64,000 nt of DNA, taken from assembly GCF_000296505.1 (NCBI RefSeq), contig NZ_JH815210.1, forward strand, positions 124,001 to 188,000, read 5' to 3'. A program made the translations under genes and the position numbers. The notes below the pieces were generated by a model that saw only the letters and a program-made list of their open reading frames with translations, was not told the origin of the DNA and searched no databases. Numbering within the stretch: the first letter of the stretch is position 1; every line of letters begins with the position of its first letter. Positions 8,993 through 17,237 of the stretch are shown piece by piece. Source of the stretch: Schaalia turicensis ACS-279-V-Col4 (GTDB lineage Bacteria > Actinomycetota > Actinomycetes > Actinomycetales > Actinomycetaceae).

Positions 8993-10656
8993 GCCCACAT
9001 GCCCGCTATGAGGCTTCGACCCGCTTGTCCCCCATCGATCACATCAATGTCATCGAGGAGACAGTCAGCGTGCATCACCAATTGCCGGAGAAGTCCAACC
9101 AAATCCGGACCGTCGTGTGCGGACAGGAGCAGGCGGAACTGCGTGGGGCTCCTGCGTGCGATGTCGGCGACCACCTGCGAAATAGCAAGGTCATCGTCTG
9201 AGTCGAGCGAATAGGTCACCTGGTTTTCAAGCGCTTGCGTCGCCCCTTGGGTGAGTAGGCGTTCCATTGTTGGCCCCACTTTGTGCCCGCCGGGTTGCGG
9301 GACGAAGTAGCCGGCGCATGTTTGCGCGACGTTGAACGCTGACAGTTCGTCGTTCGACTGCGCCACCACAATGATGGCGTCGTTTGACGAGGTGGCGCCT
9401 GCAGGCTTGGGGTCAAACGGGGATTGGGTCGCGTTCAGACGAGAGGCAAGCATAGTGCCGAGTGTTGAAGACTCATCGTCACACGGCACGAACAGACTGA
9501 CGCCCGTCGATGAGGACGTGGCAATTTCCATGATTCCCGCCCCGTCTTGGGCGCTGGGATTGTATAGAACGATTGCACCTGTTCTGGCGGCATCTTCAAT
9601 CAATCCGGGAGCTCGGGTGCATACAAGGACTCGGGCGCGTTCGACTCGTCGCATGGGGCGCCGTTCGAGAAGGCGAACACCGCGGTGGGTAATGCCTTCT
9701 TCGGCGAGCTCGTCGACGCCGAGCATCTCATCTGGACGCGCGTCAGCGACTTGGAATCTGATAAGGCATCCAGTCTTGGGGCGTACTGAAAGAGGGGCGG
9801 ACGTATCGATGTGTAGGCGCCACATTCCTACGCCGAATGGATCAAGCGTTCCAACGCAGGAAAGGCGTGCTCCCATGAGTTCAATGGAAGTGAAAAAGTG
9901 GTCTGCGTCTGTTGCAGTCGCTTGCCAGACGATATCGACACTGAATGCGCGGTTCGGGGCGGGAATGTTCTGACTGGGGATATCACCGTTGTTTTCCGCT
10001 AATTCGCTGAGCATATGAGCGAGCGACTCGAGTACTGATGTTTGTCCTGAAACAACCGAGTCAAAGCAGGCGAAGAGGATGGTCAGGACGGATGCGCCTG
10101 CGTCGATACGCCCTGTTCTCTCATTCGTGGCGCCAATCAGGCCTTCTTGAGCTGCGAGTGAGTACCACGAGACCAGGTATTCGTTTGTTTCAATCGTGTC
10201 GCCCAAATCAATGGCGGCGGTTCTGGCTGTATCCAAGACCATCACGATCGCATTCGACAGGTGGGTTCGACGCAAAACGTCAGTGACATGGGAATCGGAT
10301 TGGATCGCATGTGGTGTACACAGCATGCGACGAAGCTGAATCGGCGTGATCTGACCTGGACCATTGAGGGCTTGTGACCATGCGGAAAGAACAGCAGTAA
10401 TGATGACGCCAATATGCCCTTGGGCAAGGATGATGCCAGCGTCAACAGCGGCTTCAAGCCCGGAAGCAAACGACGAGACCGGATCTAGACGTTCGACGGC
10501 GCTTGCCATGGAGGCCAGCGTATGTGCAGCGTTCGTGCCGGTATCGCAGTCTGAGCCGTCCCACCCGTCGAGGTCGTTCAGGAACTGAGCAAGCGTGGCA
10601 GATTCATGTGCTGCCACCCGCAACAGGGAGGCGACAGTCCCAGCATTCAGTTCCAC
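8989..10656 (-). CDS. DAK2-domain protein, FakA/YloV-like
   Basis: 555 residues. The N-terminal DhaL/DAK2 kinase domain has the ATP/magnesium motif DGSDCDTGTNAAHT at about 33-46, equivalent to the family's PDGDTGTNM. The C-terminal half resembles the DAK1-like domain of YloV. In Firmicutes the homologue FakA phosphorylates fatty acids bound to FakB; a fakB (DegV) gene is not in this window. In actinobacteria the gene sits before recG, as here, and its role is less clear. Start GTG at 10656 with GGAG five bases upstream. Sequence is more divergent than its neighbours, so the substrate should not be assumed. Confidence 0.8.
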   Translation of the reverse strand: MELNAGTVASLLRVAAHESATLAQFLNDLDGWDGSDCDTGTNAAHTLASMASAVERLDPVSSFASGLEAAVDAGIILAQGHIGVIITAVLSAWSQALNGPGQITPIQLRRMLCTPHAIQSDSHVTDVLRRTHLSNAIVMVLDTARTAAIDLGDTIETNEYLVSWYSLAAQEGLIGATNERTGRIDAGASVLTILFACFDSVVSGQTSVLESLAHMLSELAENNGDIPSQNIPAPNRAFSVDIVWQATATDADHFFTSIELMGARLSCVGTLDPFGVGMWRLHIDTSAPLSVRPKTGCLIRFQVADARPDEMLGVDELAEEGITHRGVRLLERRPMRRVERARVLVCTRAPGLIEDAARTGAIVLYNPSAQDGAGIMEIATSSSTGVSLFVPCDDESSTLGTMLASRLNATQSPFDPKPAGATSSNDAIIVVAQSNDELSAFNVAQTCAGYFVPQPGGHKVGPTMERLLTQGATQALENQVTYSLDSDDDLAISQVVADIARRSPTQFRLLLSAHDGPDLVGLLRQLVMHADCLLDDIDVIDGGQAGRSLIAGMWA

Positions 10657-11218
10657 TCTTGCTCCATCCGTTTAGCTTTGCGTTCATTATCGTTCAGGGA
10701 TCAGCGTTCGGCGTGCCAGACACATCTAAGCCCGACAATCGTTGCATTTTTATCGCTTCGTACTCCACGGCTCACACTAGTTTTTGAATGCCTAGCTCCC
10801 CCAAGTTATACGAGGCGACAGTCCCCTTCCCACAGAGCCCACAATGTCGCCTCACACGACCGGAACTGCAGGCAGGGCCTTGCCATGGACGAGGAATGCA
10901 CGGACGGATACCCAGACCGCACAGCTCGCCACCTACTGAGCCGTCGCTTGCATCACCGTCGTAGAAACCACACTGCAATACTAGGATGCTGCACGCCCCG
11001 CTCTAGCCTTCAAGCCGCTACGCGGCCCTGCCGCGAGCCGCACACAATCCGCGCTCTATCAACGAATGTGGGCTACCTGACAGCCCACAAAGGGCGCAAA
11101 ACTTGGAGTTGAAGGCGTTAATCCGTTAATCTTTCATAGTTGCCTGCGGTGGACTACACCGCTCAATACTGTCCTGTGAAAACGGGAATAACCTATTTTG
11201 ACAACCGAGGAGATCATC
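10657..11218. other. Long intergenic region between DAK2 gene and rpmB
   Basis: About 560 bases between divergent genes with no convincing protein or tRNA. On the left are promoter elements for the DAK2 gene (GATAAT on the minus strand). The middle holds inverted repeats: GAGGCGACA (10812-10820) with TGTCGCCTC (10845-10853), CGCGG/CCGCG around 11021-11035 and TGTGGGCT (11067-11074) with AGCCCACA (11082-11089). Open frames here have no recognisable similarity and atypical composition. A small RNA or a long rpmB leader is possible. Confidence 0.5.
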
Positions 11219-11410
11219 GTGGCTGCCGTTTGTGACGTGTGCGGTAAGGGACCCGGCTTCGGCAAGAGCGTGTCACACTCTCACGTTCGCACCAACCGCC
11301 GCTGGAATCCGAACATTCAGCGCGTTCGCGCCCTTGTTGAGGGCACCCCGAAGCGCCTGAACGTGTGCACCAAGTGCCTGAAATCCGACAAGGTTCAGCG
11401 CGCTATCTGA
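11219..11410 (+). CDS. rpmB: 50S ribosomal protein L28
   Basis: A 63-residue L28 of the zinc-binding type, with Cys pairs CDVCG near the start and CTKC near the end; the motif [16 protein letters not shown] is typical. GTG at 11219 follows GAGGAG by six bases and gives the standard actinobacterial N terminus [12 protein letters not shown]; an upstream TTG at 11198 would add seven residues with no support. Stands alone between DAK2-recG and thiL, the same neighbourhood as one rpmB copy of mycobacteria. A strong terminator follows. Confidence 0.96.
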   Translation: MAAVCDVCGKGPGFGKSVSHSHVRTNRRWNPNIQRVRALVEGTPKRLNVCTKCLKSDKVQRAI

Positions 11411-11458
11411 TAGCCGCACACCTGTTGGATGACCTTTAAAAGGTCACCACACTTTATG

Positions 11459-11498
11459 AGTCTGGCTCGCAAGGATGCCCTTGCGAGCCAGACTTTTT
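11459..11498 (+). terminator. Rho-independent terminator of rpmB
   Basis: A 16-bp perfect stem (AGTCTGGCTCGCAAGG, 11459-11474, with its complement at 11479-11494), a four-base loop ATGC and a run of five T (11494-11498). It lies about 50 bases after the rpmB stop and just before the end of the convergent thiL gene. Confidence 0.95.
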
Positions 11499-11513
11499 CA
11501 CCTCGAGTGCCTC

Positions 11514-12503
11514 TTACTCGTTCTTGAAGTGATCCCACTTCCCACGCAAGGGGCGGCCGTTCAGGAACATATTCGCGTTTTCCCCTTCACCGACCTCGCG
11601 GACGCGTCCCACAATGCGGAATCCTTCGGGAATGGTCGCATCTGGCCCAAAGGCAGCGATCATGCCGTGGTCTTCACCGCCGAAGACGACCCATTCCACC
11701 GGGTTCACACCGCAGATCTCGGCGAGCTGACGCAACGGATCTGCTTCGCGTTCCAACGCAGTCGGGTCGAGGTCAATGATCACACCAGACGCTTTCGCCA
11801 TACGCGTGCCATCCATGGCAATGCCATCAGATAGGTCCATCATTGCGTGGGCACCGGCGCGCGCAGCAGCTGGCCCAGTCTCCAACGGTGGCTCGGGAGC
11901 GCGATACATGTTGAGGGCTTCAGCCATAATCCCCATTGACTCGTCGTCACGAATTGCAGGGTCAATGTGCTCGCCCAGCAACAGATCCAAGCCGGCGTGC
12001 GAGAAGCCAACTCGACCACTCACCGCGATCACATCACCAGGTTTTGCTCCCGAACGCACCACGGGATCGCCTTCGCACCAGCCCATGACGGTCATCGACA
12101 GCACCAGCTTTTCTCCCGCCGACATATCACCGCCGACGACGCCGGCACCGACTTCGCGAGCACGATCGCCGATACCTCGAACCACATCGATCAGCCATTC
12201 GACTTCGGTGTCAGGAGTGAGCACAACAGAGATAACGATCGATGACGTGTACCCACCCATACCGGCAATATCTGCAAGATTCTGCGCGGTAATACGAGCA
12301 CCAATCTGGTAAGCGTCGGACCAATACCTGTGGAAGTGCTGGTCTTCGACGATGACATCCGTCGATACGACGAACGATCCTTCAGGGGTTGCAATCTGCG
12401 CACAGTCGTCACCGATTCCGATCATGGTGCGTTCACCAACGGGAAGAACTTCCTGATAGCGACGAATGAGTTCAGATTCCGAGCATTCACTTACCAACGT
12501 CAT
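11514..12503 (-). CDS. thiL: Thiamine-monophosphate kinase
   Basis: 329 residues. Converts thiamine monophosphate to the cofactor thiamine pyrophosphate. Motifs: GIGDDCA, the metal-binding STDVIVEDQHF, VGGDMS, DLSDGIA and VVFGGEDH, all characteristic of ThiL/PurM-fold kinases. ATG at 12503 lacks a Shine-Dalgarno; a -10 box TAGGCT (minus strand, 12515-12510) ends six bases before it, so the mRNA is probably leaderless. Convergent with rpmB across its terminator. Confidence 0.95.
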   Translation of the reverse strand: MTLVSECSESELIRRYQEVLPVGERTMIGIGDDCAQIATPEGSFVVSTDVIVEDQHFHRYWSDAYQIGARITAQNLADIAGMGGYTSSIVISVVLTPDTEVEWLIDVVRGIGDRAREVGAGVVGGDMSAGEKLVLSMTVMGWCEGDPVVRSGAKPGDVIAVSGRVGFSHAGLDLLLGEHIDPAIRDDESMGIMAEALNMYRAPEPPLETGPAAARAGAHAMMDLSDGIAMDGTRMAKASGVIIDLDPTALEREADPLRQLAEICGVNPVEWVVFGGEDHGMIAAFGPDATIPEGFRIVGRVREVGEGENANMFLNGRPLRGKWDHFKNE

Positions 12504-12563
12504 GGTTCAAGCCTAGTTGGTTCGTGGCGACAAAAGGACAGCTGACGCCTGATTCAGTCATTG

Positions 12564-12575
12564 ATTCACGAGGCC
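12564..12575. repeat. Extended copy of the ATTCACGAGGCC word, intergenic
   Basis: GATTCACGAGGCC here matches the extended form also found at 38944, 50154 and, inverted, at 48024. It lies between the thiL start and the tsnR-like stop, outside any gene. Function unknown; see the finding on this word. Confidence 0.6.
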
Positions 12576-12582
12576 GCGCACA

Positions 12583-13443
12583 CTATTTCAGCGCTTCATT
12601 GGACAAGCGCGCGCACTGAGAAGCAAAAAGACACATTGAGGCTGCAGAGGCCACGTTCAGGGACTCGGCCTGACCGGTCATGTCGATGCGGACAAGAGTG
12701 TCACACGCATCGAGTTCAGCCTGGCTCATGCCCTTCGCTTCATTGCCGAAGACCCACGCATGAGATGAGGCAAGAGGACCCGCTCCCCCAGCGATTGCCT
12801 GAGTCATCAGCTGCCCAAGGTCTTCGGTGCCCACTCCGCCGCTGGTGCCCAGCAGGCGCGCATCGCGCGTTTTGAGCAACCGGGCGGCCTCGTCGAACGA
12901 CGGAACAGCAATGAGCGGAAGGTGGAAGACACTGCCTGCGGAGGAACGGATGACCTTCGGGCTGGCAACATTGACGGTGCCCGCAACGACGATGACACCA
13001 GCGCATCCCATCGCATCAGCGGTGCGGATGATGGTACCAACGTTGCCCGGATCGCGCCCCTGGGCGAGCACAACATATGTCTGCCGAGGCGCAGTATCGC
13101 GCAACGTGGACACCACTGCGTCACGTGTTGCAACGGCAATAATGCCCTGAGCATCAGAGCTCATCGCAGAAGCGACCTCATCGGTCACCATATGGCACCA
13201 GCGGGTCACGGAAGAAGCCAGGGCGTGCACGTCGGGATGCAGACTCGCTGCACCGTCAGTGAAGTACACATCGCGAACATGCTGGCCGCTAAAAGCCAGA
13301 AGTTCGCGGACTGCTTGTGGTCCTTCAACAAGCAGAAGATTCGTCTTACGACGTGCCGAGCGCCCGGCCAACGCTGCCACTTTCTTCACGCGTTCAGCGT
13401 GAGGATTGGCGAGCATGGACGGGCGCTCGGACTGAAAAGTCAC
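12583..13443 (-). CDS. TrmH/SpoU-family 23S rRNA methyltransferase (TsnR-like)
   Basis: 286 residues. A substrate-binding L30e-like N-terminal domain is followed by the SPOUT methyltransferase knot with motif 1 GNVGTIIRTADAMG, motif 2 VFGNEAKGM and motif 3 ESLNVASAASMCLF. The family methylates ribose 2'-OH in 23S rRNA; the substrate nucleotide cannot be told from sequence. It is the last gene of the infC-rpmI-rplT operon, six bases after rplT, with a GTG start at 13443. Mycobacteria have tsnR in the same position. Downstream on its strand lies one copy of the over-represented word GGCCTCGTGAAT. Confidence 0.88.
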   Translation of the reverse strand: MTFQSERPSMLANPHAERVKKVAALAGRSARRKTNLLLVEGPQAVRELLAFSGQHVRDVYFTDGAASLHPDVHALASSVTRWCHMVTDEVASAMSSDAQGIIAVATRDAVVSTLRDTAPRQTYVVLAQGRDPGNVGTIIRTADAMGCAGVIVVAGTVNVASPKVIRSSAGSVFHLPLIAVPSFDEAARLLKTRDARLLGTSGGVGTEDLGQLMTQAIAGGAGPLASSHAWVFGNEAKGMSQAELDACDTLVRIDMTGQAESLNVASAASMCLFASQCARLSNEALK

Positions 13444-13449
13444 CGTATG

Positions 13450-13830
13450 TCAGGCCTTGGGGGCGTTGACGTCTGCCGGCAGAGCATCCTTGGCAACCTG
13501 CACCAGCGCGTTGAACGCGTTGATGTCGTTGACGGCGAGCTCGGCGAGCATGCGACGGTCGACCTCAACACCAGCAAGGCCGAGGCCCTGGATGAAACGG
13601 TTGTAGGTCATGCCCTGCGCGCGCGAGGCAGCGTTGATGCGCTGGATCCAGAGGCGACGGAAGTCACCCTTGCGGGCCTTGCGGTCGCGGTAGGAGTAGA
13701 CGAAGGAGTGAGTGACCTGCTCCTTGGCCTTGCGGTACATGCGGGAACGCTGACCACGATAGCCGGACGCCTGCTCGAGGACTGTACGACGCTTCTTCTT
13801 GGCGTTAACAGAACGCTTGACACGTGCCAT
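13450..13830 (-). CDS. rplT: 50S ribosomal protein L20
   Basis: 126 residues, highly basic N terminus ([15 protein letters not shown]) and the motif [11 protein letters not shown] and [22 protein letters not shown] of L20, which nucleates early 50S assembly. ATG at 13830 with AGGAG upstream. Part of infC-rpmI-rplT. In several bacteria L20 represses its own operon by binding the leader; a leader hairpin is present upstream of infC here. Confidence 0.98.
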   Translation of the reverse strand: MARVKRSVNAKKKRRTVLEQASGYRGQRSRMYRKAKEQVTHSFVYSYRDRKARKGDFRRLWIQRINAASRAQGMTYNRFIQGLGLAGVEVDRRMLAELAVNDINAFNALVQVAKDALPADVNAPKA

Positions 13831-13854
13831 GTTTCAAATCTCCTTTTGCGAAGC

Positions 13855-14049
13855 TCACTTGCCAAGGAGACGACGGACGCGCTTAACGTCTGCGTTCTCA
13901 AGGACCTGGTCAGTGGCGAGGCGGCGGGTCTTACGGCTGGACTTGTGCTCCAGCAGGTGGCGTGCACCGGCCTGCTCGCGCATGATCTTGCCCGAGCCGG
14001 TCACGCGGAAGCGCTTCTTCGCACCGGAGTGCGTCTTGTTCTTCGGCAT
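13855..14049 (-). CDS. rpmI: 50S ribosomal protein L35
   Basis: 64 residues, [20 protein letters not shown] at the N terminus and a basic body; normal length for L35. Lies between infC (42-base gap) and rplT (24-base gap), the universal order of this operon. AAGGAAT precedes the start. Confidence 0.98.
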   Translation of the reverse strand: MPKNKTHSGAKKRFRVTGSGKIMREQAGARHLLEHKSSRKTRRLATDQVLENADVKRVRRLLGK

Positions 14050-14091
14050 TTGCTATTCCTTCTTTGTTCCATCAACGCTTACGCGTCAATG

Positions 14092-14730
14092 TCAGTTCTT
14101 GTCCGTGGTGTCCGCTTTTGCGGAACGTGCCTGGTCCTTGATTGCGCGTTCCTGACGCTTACCGCGTCGTTCCTTACGCTCTGCTTCACGACGCTTGCGC
14201 TGTTCGTTCAAAGCATCAGACTTACGTTTTGTAGGCGCGAGAACCATGGTCATATTGCGACCATCCTGGCGAGGCATGGACTCGACTGTTGCGAGCTCAC
14301 CAACCTCTTCAGCCAAACGCTGAAGCAGGCGAACGCCAGCTTCAGGACGGGACTGCTCACGTCCGCGGAACATGATCATGACCTTGACCTTGTCGCCTTG
14401 GGAAAGGAAACGCTCAACGTGTCCCTTCTTAACGCCAAAATCATGGTCGTCAATCTTCAAGCGGAAGCGGATCTCTTTCAGCTGGGTGTTCGCCTGATTA
14501 CGGCGAGCATCGCGAGCCTTCTGGGCGGCTTCGTACTTAAACTTGCCGTAATCCATGAGCTTGGCAACCGGCGGCTTAGCGTCGGGGGCAACCTCTACCA
14601 GGTCAAGGCCGGCCTCTTCGGCCAGGCGCAGGGCGTCTTCAACACAAACGACGCCGACCTGTTCCCCTCCGGGTCCCACGAGGCGAACCTCAGGAACTCG
14701 GATGCGCTCGTTAATGCGAGTCTCGCTGAT
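14092..14730 (-). CDS. infC: Translation initiation factor IF-3, AUC start codon
   Basis: About 212 residues. IF-3 binds the 30S subunit and discriminates against wrong start codons and tRNAs. The N-terminal domain contains [22 protein letters not shown], the C-terminal domain [14 protein letters not shown] and [15 protein letters not shown]; the tail after residue 175 is charged and basic. In frame above the internal GTG (14679) the sequence still encodes conserved IF-3 residues ([17 protein letters not shown]), but no ATG, GTG or TTG occurs back to an in-frame TGA. An ATC codon at 14730 stands six bases after a perfect GGAAGGAG, so AUC is the best start. Rare start codons in infC allow autoregulation in E. 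coli (AUU). Confidence 0.93.
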   Translation of the reverse strand: MSETRINERIRVPEVRLVGPGGEQVGVVCVEDALRLAEEAGLDLVEVAPDAKPPVAKLMDYGKFKYEAAQKARDARRNQANTQLKEIRFRLKIDDHDFGVKKGHVERFLSQGDKVKVMIMFRGREQSRPEAGVRLLQRLAEEVGELATVESMPRQDGRNMTMVLAPTKRKSDALNEQRKRREAERKERRGKRQERAIKDQARSAKADTTDKN

Positions 14731-14737
14731 GAGTGGC

Positions 14738-14745
14738 TCCTTCCA
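14738..14745 (-). promoter_or_regulatory. Strong ribosome binding site that fixes the non-standard infC start
   Basis: GGAAGGAG on the minus strand, followed by CCACTC and then ATC (14730-14728). The site is the best Shine-Dalgarno of the region and is placed correctly only for the ATC codon. Confidence 0.8.
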
Positions 14746-14772
14746 CGGTACTTCGTGAAGAGCAACGAAAAT

Positions 14773-14804
14773 GGCCTCCGTTGCACTTCATGCGCACGGA
14801 GGCC
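14773..14804 (-). promoter_or_regulatory. infC leader hairpin with attenuator-like T run
   Basis: On the minus strand GGCCTCCGT and ACGGAGGCC pair (9 bp), with a further imperfect stem inside (TGCGC/GTGCA) and loop ATGAA; ATTTTC follows, and the infC ribosome binding site begins about 28 bases later. The position and T-run suggest a transcription attenuator in the operon leader, by analogy with L20/IF-3 leader controls. The rest of the 14731-15044 leader shows no gene. Confidence 0.65.
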
Positions 14805-15044
14805 AGCCCATTTGGCAGACGCCGAAACGTCTACCGAAGAACCCGATCCCCTTTCACGTCACGCCAATTGCGTGGACCTTGGCAAGCCAAGGCGGGCATC
14901 CAGGTGGGAGGAAACTCCGCTTGCATTCCAGGCATTCGCCCAGACGGTTGCTTCAACTTTAACATCTGCGCTGATAGCGCACCAATTTCAGTGACTTCGG
15001 CGCAGATGGGATCGCTCACACACGTGGACTATGCGACGTGCGGA

Positions 15045-15836
15045 CTATGCGACGCTCACCCAACGTGGAACGATCTCAATCCTGTCGGCTGATACCTGAA
15101 GACGTTTTGAATCTCCGATAGCAGACACCGCTTCCATCAGCGACTTTTTAAGCCCACGCTGATCAGCATTGGCGTTGACGAACAGGGTGACAGTCACGTT
15201 TCCGACTGCCCCGCAGGTCAGCTGCACGTCAACGATCGGCGAGGTTCCGTTATGGCTTACCTGCGCGAGCATCTTCAACTCTTCGGCGAGTTCTTGGTCT
15301 TTCCAGGCTGGCAACCACGTGTCTCCCTGCGCAAGTGCCGCGACAAGGGGACGTGGTATCACAACGTTGGACCCGGCAGGATCCATGACAACTCGGCCTC
15401 CGGTTTCCACCAGCGCAGCAAGGGCAACGCTCCGGAATGCGAGAGCGGTAGGTCTGGCGAAAGCATCGAAAGCCCGAAGTTGATCGGCCGAAGAGAATAC
15501 GGCAATCGCCTTGCCTGCCAGGCAGTCAACACGAACAAAGTCCGTCGGCGCCTGTCCGTCGCCGTCAATTCCTGCGTGGTGTCCGGTGACACGAGGATCC
15601 TCTTCAACAGCAATCGGGACAATCACGCGATCGTGAGCCAAAGCATCGGCGAGGGCTTCCAATCTGGCTGCGCCATTATCACTATCCGCTTCAAGAGCCA
15701 GCGCACGCCTCGTCGCTTCGAGAATCTGACCCGAGTCACCACGATCGCGATTCGACATCTTCAACCGAGCAGCAAGCCGGCTCTTCTGCGCATCATCGAG
15801 AGCTGGGATTGGGTGAGAATCCGTGGTTTCACTCAT
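15045..15836 (-). CDS. SseB-family protein
   Basis: 263 residues. The central part (DFVRVDCLAGKAIAVFSSADQLRAF and RVVMDPAGSNVVIPRPLVAAL) matches the SseB N-terminal domain family, whose members have no firmly assigned enzyme activity. The C-terminal part (VTLFVNANADQRGLKKSLMEAV) is a separate SseB-like C-terminal domain. No membrane segment. It sits between priA and infC, where other actinobacteria have it, three bases after priA in the reading order (priA first). Probably co-transcribed with the his genes. Confidence 0.75.
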   Translation of the reverse strand: MSETTDSHPIPALDDAQKSRLAARLKMSNRDRGDSGQILEATRRALALEADSDNGAARLEALADALAHDRVIVPIAVEEDPRVTGHHAGIDGDGQAPTDFVRVDCLAGKAIAVFSSADQLRAFDAFARPTALAFRSVALAALVETGGRVVMDPAGSNVVIPRPLVAALAQGDTWLPAWKDQELAEELKMLAQVSHNGTSPIVDVQLTCGAVGNVTVTLFVNANADQRGLKKSLMEAVSAIGDSKRLQVSADRIEIVPRWVSVA

Positions 15837-15839
15837 CGT

Positions 15840-16568
15840 TTAAAGCCCCCGCGCAACTTTCAGGGCTTCTTCAATCGTGAACGCGCCGGCGTAGAGGGCT
15901 TTGCCGACAATTGCACCTTCGACGCCAACGCCAACGAGACCTCGCAGGGTGGCAATATCGTCCAGCGTTGACACGCCACCGGATGCCACAACGGCGGCGT
16001 CGGTTGCGTCGCAGACGCGGGCAAGCAGATCAACGTTCGGTCCCGACAGCATGCCGTCGCGCGTCACGTCAGTGACCACGTAGCGCACGCAACCAGCCTT
16101 GTTCAGGCGTTCGATTGTCTCCCAAAGATTGCCTCCATCGCGGGTCCATCCGCGGGCAGACAAGGTATCTCCACGCACGTCCAAGCCGATGCCAATCTGA
16201 TCGCCATATTCTTTAATGACTCGTTCAGTCCACTCTGGATTTTCCAAAGCTGCAGTACCAAGGTTCACGCGACGGGCACCGGCTCCCAAAGCGCGCTTGA
16301 GCGACTCATCATCGCGAATGCCACCGGACAGTTCGACATTCATATCCACGTTCGCGGTGATCTCAGCAAGTAGCGCAGCGTTCGACCCACGTCCAAATGC
16401 GGCATCCAGATCGACGAGGTGCAGCCACGTTGCCCCAGCATCCGCGAAAGAGCGCGTAGCGTCCATCGGATGACCGTAGTGTGTTTCCGTACCAGCTTCA
16501 CCCTGGGTCAGGCGAACGGCTTGTCCGTCGACAACGTCAACGGCGGGAAGAAGAATCAGGTCGTTCAT
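15840..16568 (-). CDS. priA: Phosphoribosyl isomerase A (HisA/TrpF type)
   Basis: A 242-residue (beta/alpha)8 barrel that isomerises ProFAR in histidine synthesis and, in actinobacteria with dual specificity, also PRA in tryptophan synthesis. Visible catalytic and binding residues: Asp11 and Arg19 ([12 protein letters not shown]), Ser81-Gly82-Gly83, Asp130 and the Arg139-Gly-Trp141 pair in [10 protein letters not shown] that in PriA enzymes lets one active site accept both substrates, and VTDVTRDG. Follows hisH by 30 bases. In Actinomycetaceae priA is known to specialise toward one reaction when the other pathway is lost; sequence alone cannot settle that here. Confidence 0.9.
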   Translation of the reverse strand: MNDLILLPAVDVVDGQAVRLTQGEAGTETHYGHPMDATRSFADAGATWLHLVDLDAAFGRGSNAALLAEITANVDMNVELSGGIRDDESLKRALGAGARRVNLGTAALENPEWTERVIKEYGDQIGIGLDVRGDTLSARGWTRDGGNLWETIERLNKAGCVRYVVTDVTRDGMLSGPNVDLLARVCDATDAAVVASGGVSTLDDIATLRGLVGVGVEGAIVGKALYAGAFTIEEALKVARGL

Positions 16569-16598
16569 GGAAATCCTTTAATCGTTTATTGCGTGAAG

Positions 16599-17234
16599 TT
16601 ACTTCAGTGTGTCGAGCCAGTTTGCCAGTAGCGTCATACCGGCATCTCCTGACTTTTCCGGGTGGAACTGAGTTGCACTCAATGGGCCGTTTTCTACGGC
16701 TGCAACGAAGCGGGAATTTCCGTGCCGTGCCCAGGACGTCAACGGTGGGGTGGTCACTCCCCCAGCAAGCGCCGCGGTCGGATCGTCATGGACACCGTAG
16801 GAGTGAACGAAATAGAAGCGCTGGTCTTCGACTCCCGCGAAAAGCTCCGAACCGGTAGCCGCCTCAATCGGCGACCAGCCCATGTGCGGAACCACTTCAG
16901 CGTCCAAACGCTTCACCACGCCCGGCCACTGGCCAAGACCCTCGCCTTCACCCTTCTCTTCGGACGAAGAGAACATGATCTGCAGGCCAACGCAGATACC
17001 CATCACCGGGCGCCCACCAGCAAGACGCATGTCAATAATGTTTTCGCCGTCAGCTACGCGCAACTGGCGCATCACCGCATGGAACGCGCCCACGCCAGGC
17101 ACCAGCAAGCCATCAGCATTCAATGCTGCTTCACGGTCTGCAGTCAGTTCAACATCGGCGCCCACATGTTCCAAAGCTCGGCACGCAGAGCGTACATTGC
17201 CCGAACCATAGTCAAAAACAACTACGTGCGTCAT
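16599..17234 (-). CDS. hisH: Imidazole glycerol phosphate synthase, glutaminase subunit
   Basis: 211 residues. Class I glutamine amidotransferase: nucleophile Cys in GICVGLQ, His and Glu in TQFHPEKSG, oxyanion loop near PGVGAF. Supplies ammonia to HisF for ring closure. ATG at 17234, four bases after the stop of the upstream unknown gene. The synthase partner hisF, normally after priA, is not in this window. Confidence 0.95.
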   Translation of the reverse strand: MTHVVVFDYGSGNVRSACRALEHVGADVELTADREAALNADGLLVPGVGAFHAVMRQLRVADGENIIDMRLAGGRPVMGICVGLQIMFSSSEEKGEGEGLGQWPGVVKRLDAEVVPHMGWSPIEAATGSELFAGVEDQRFYFVHSYGVHDDPTAALAGGVTTPPLTSWARHGNSRFVAAVENGPLSATQFHPEKSGDAGMTLLANWLDTLK

Positions 17235-17237
17235 CGT

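Noticed and set aside
10606..11112. A 168-codon open frame between DAK2 and rpmB
   Set aside because: Overlaps the DAK2 start, has no ribosome site or similarity and an irregular Cys/His/Arg-rich composition.
12922..14994. A 690-codon open frame on the plus strand
   Set aside because: It runs antisense to the tsnR-like gene, rplT, rpmI and infC, all clearly coding on the other strand; it is a shadow of their codon usage.
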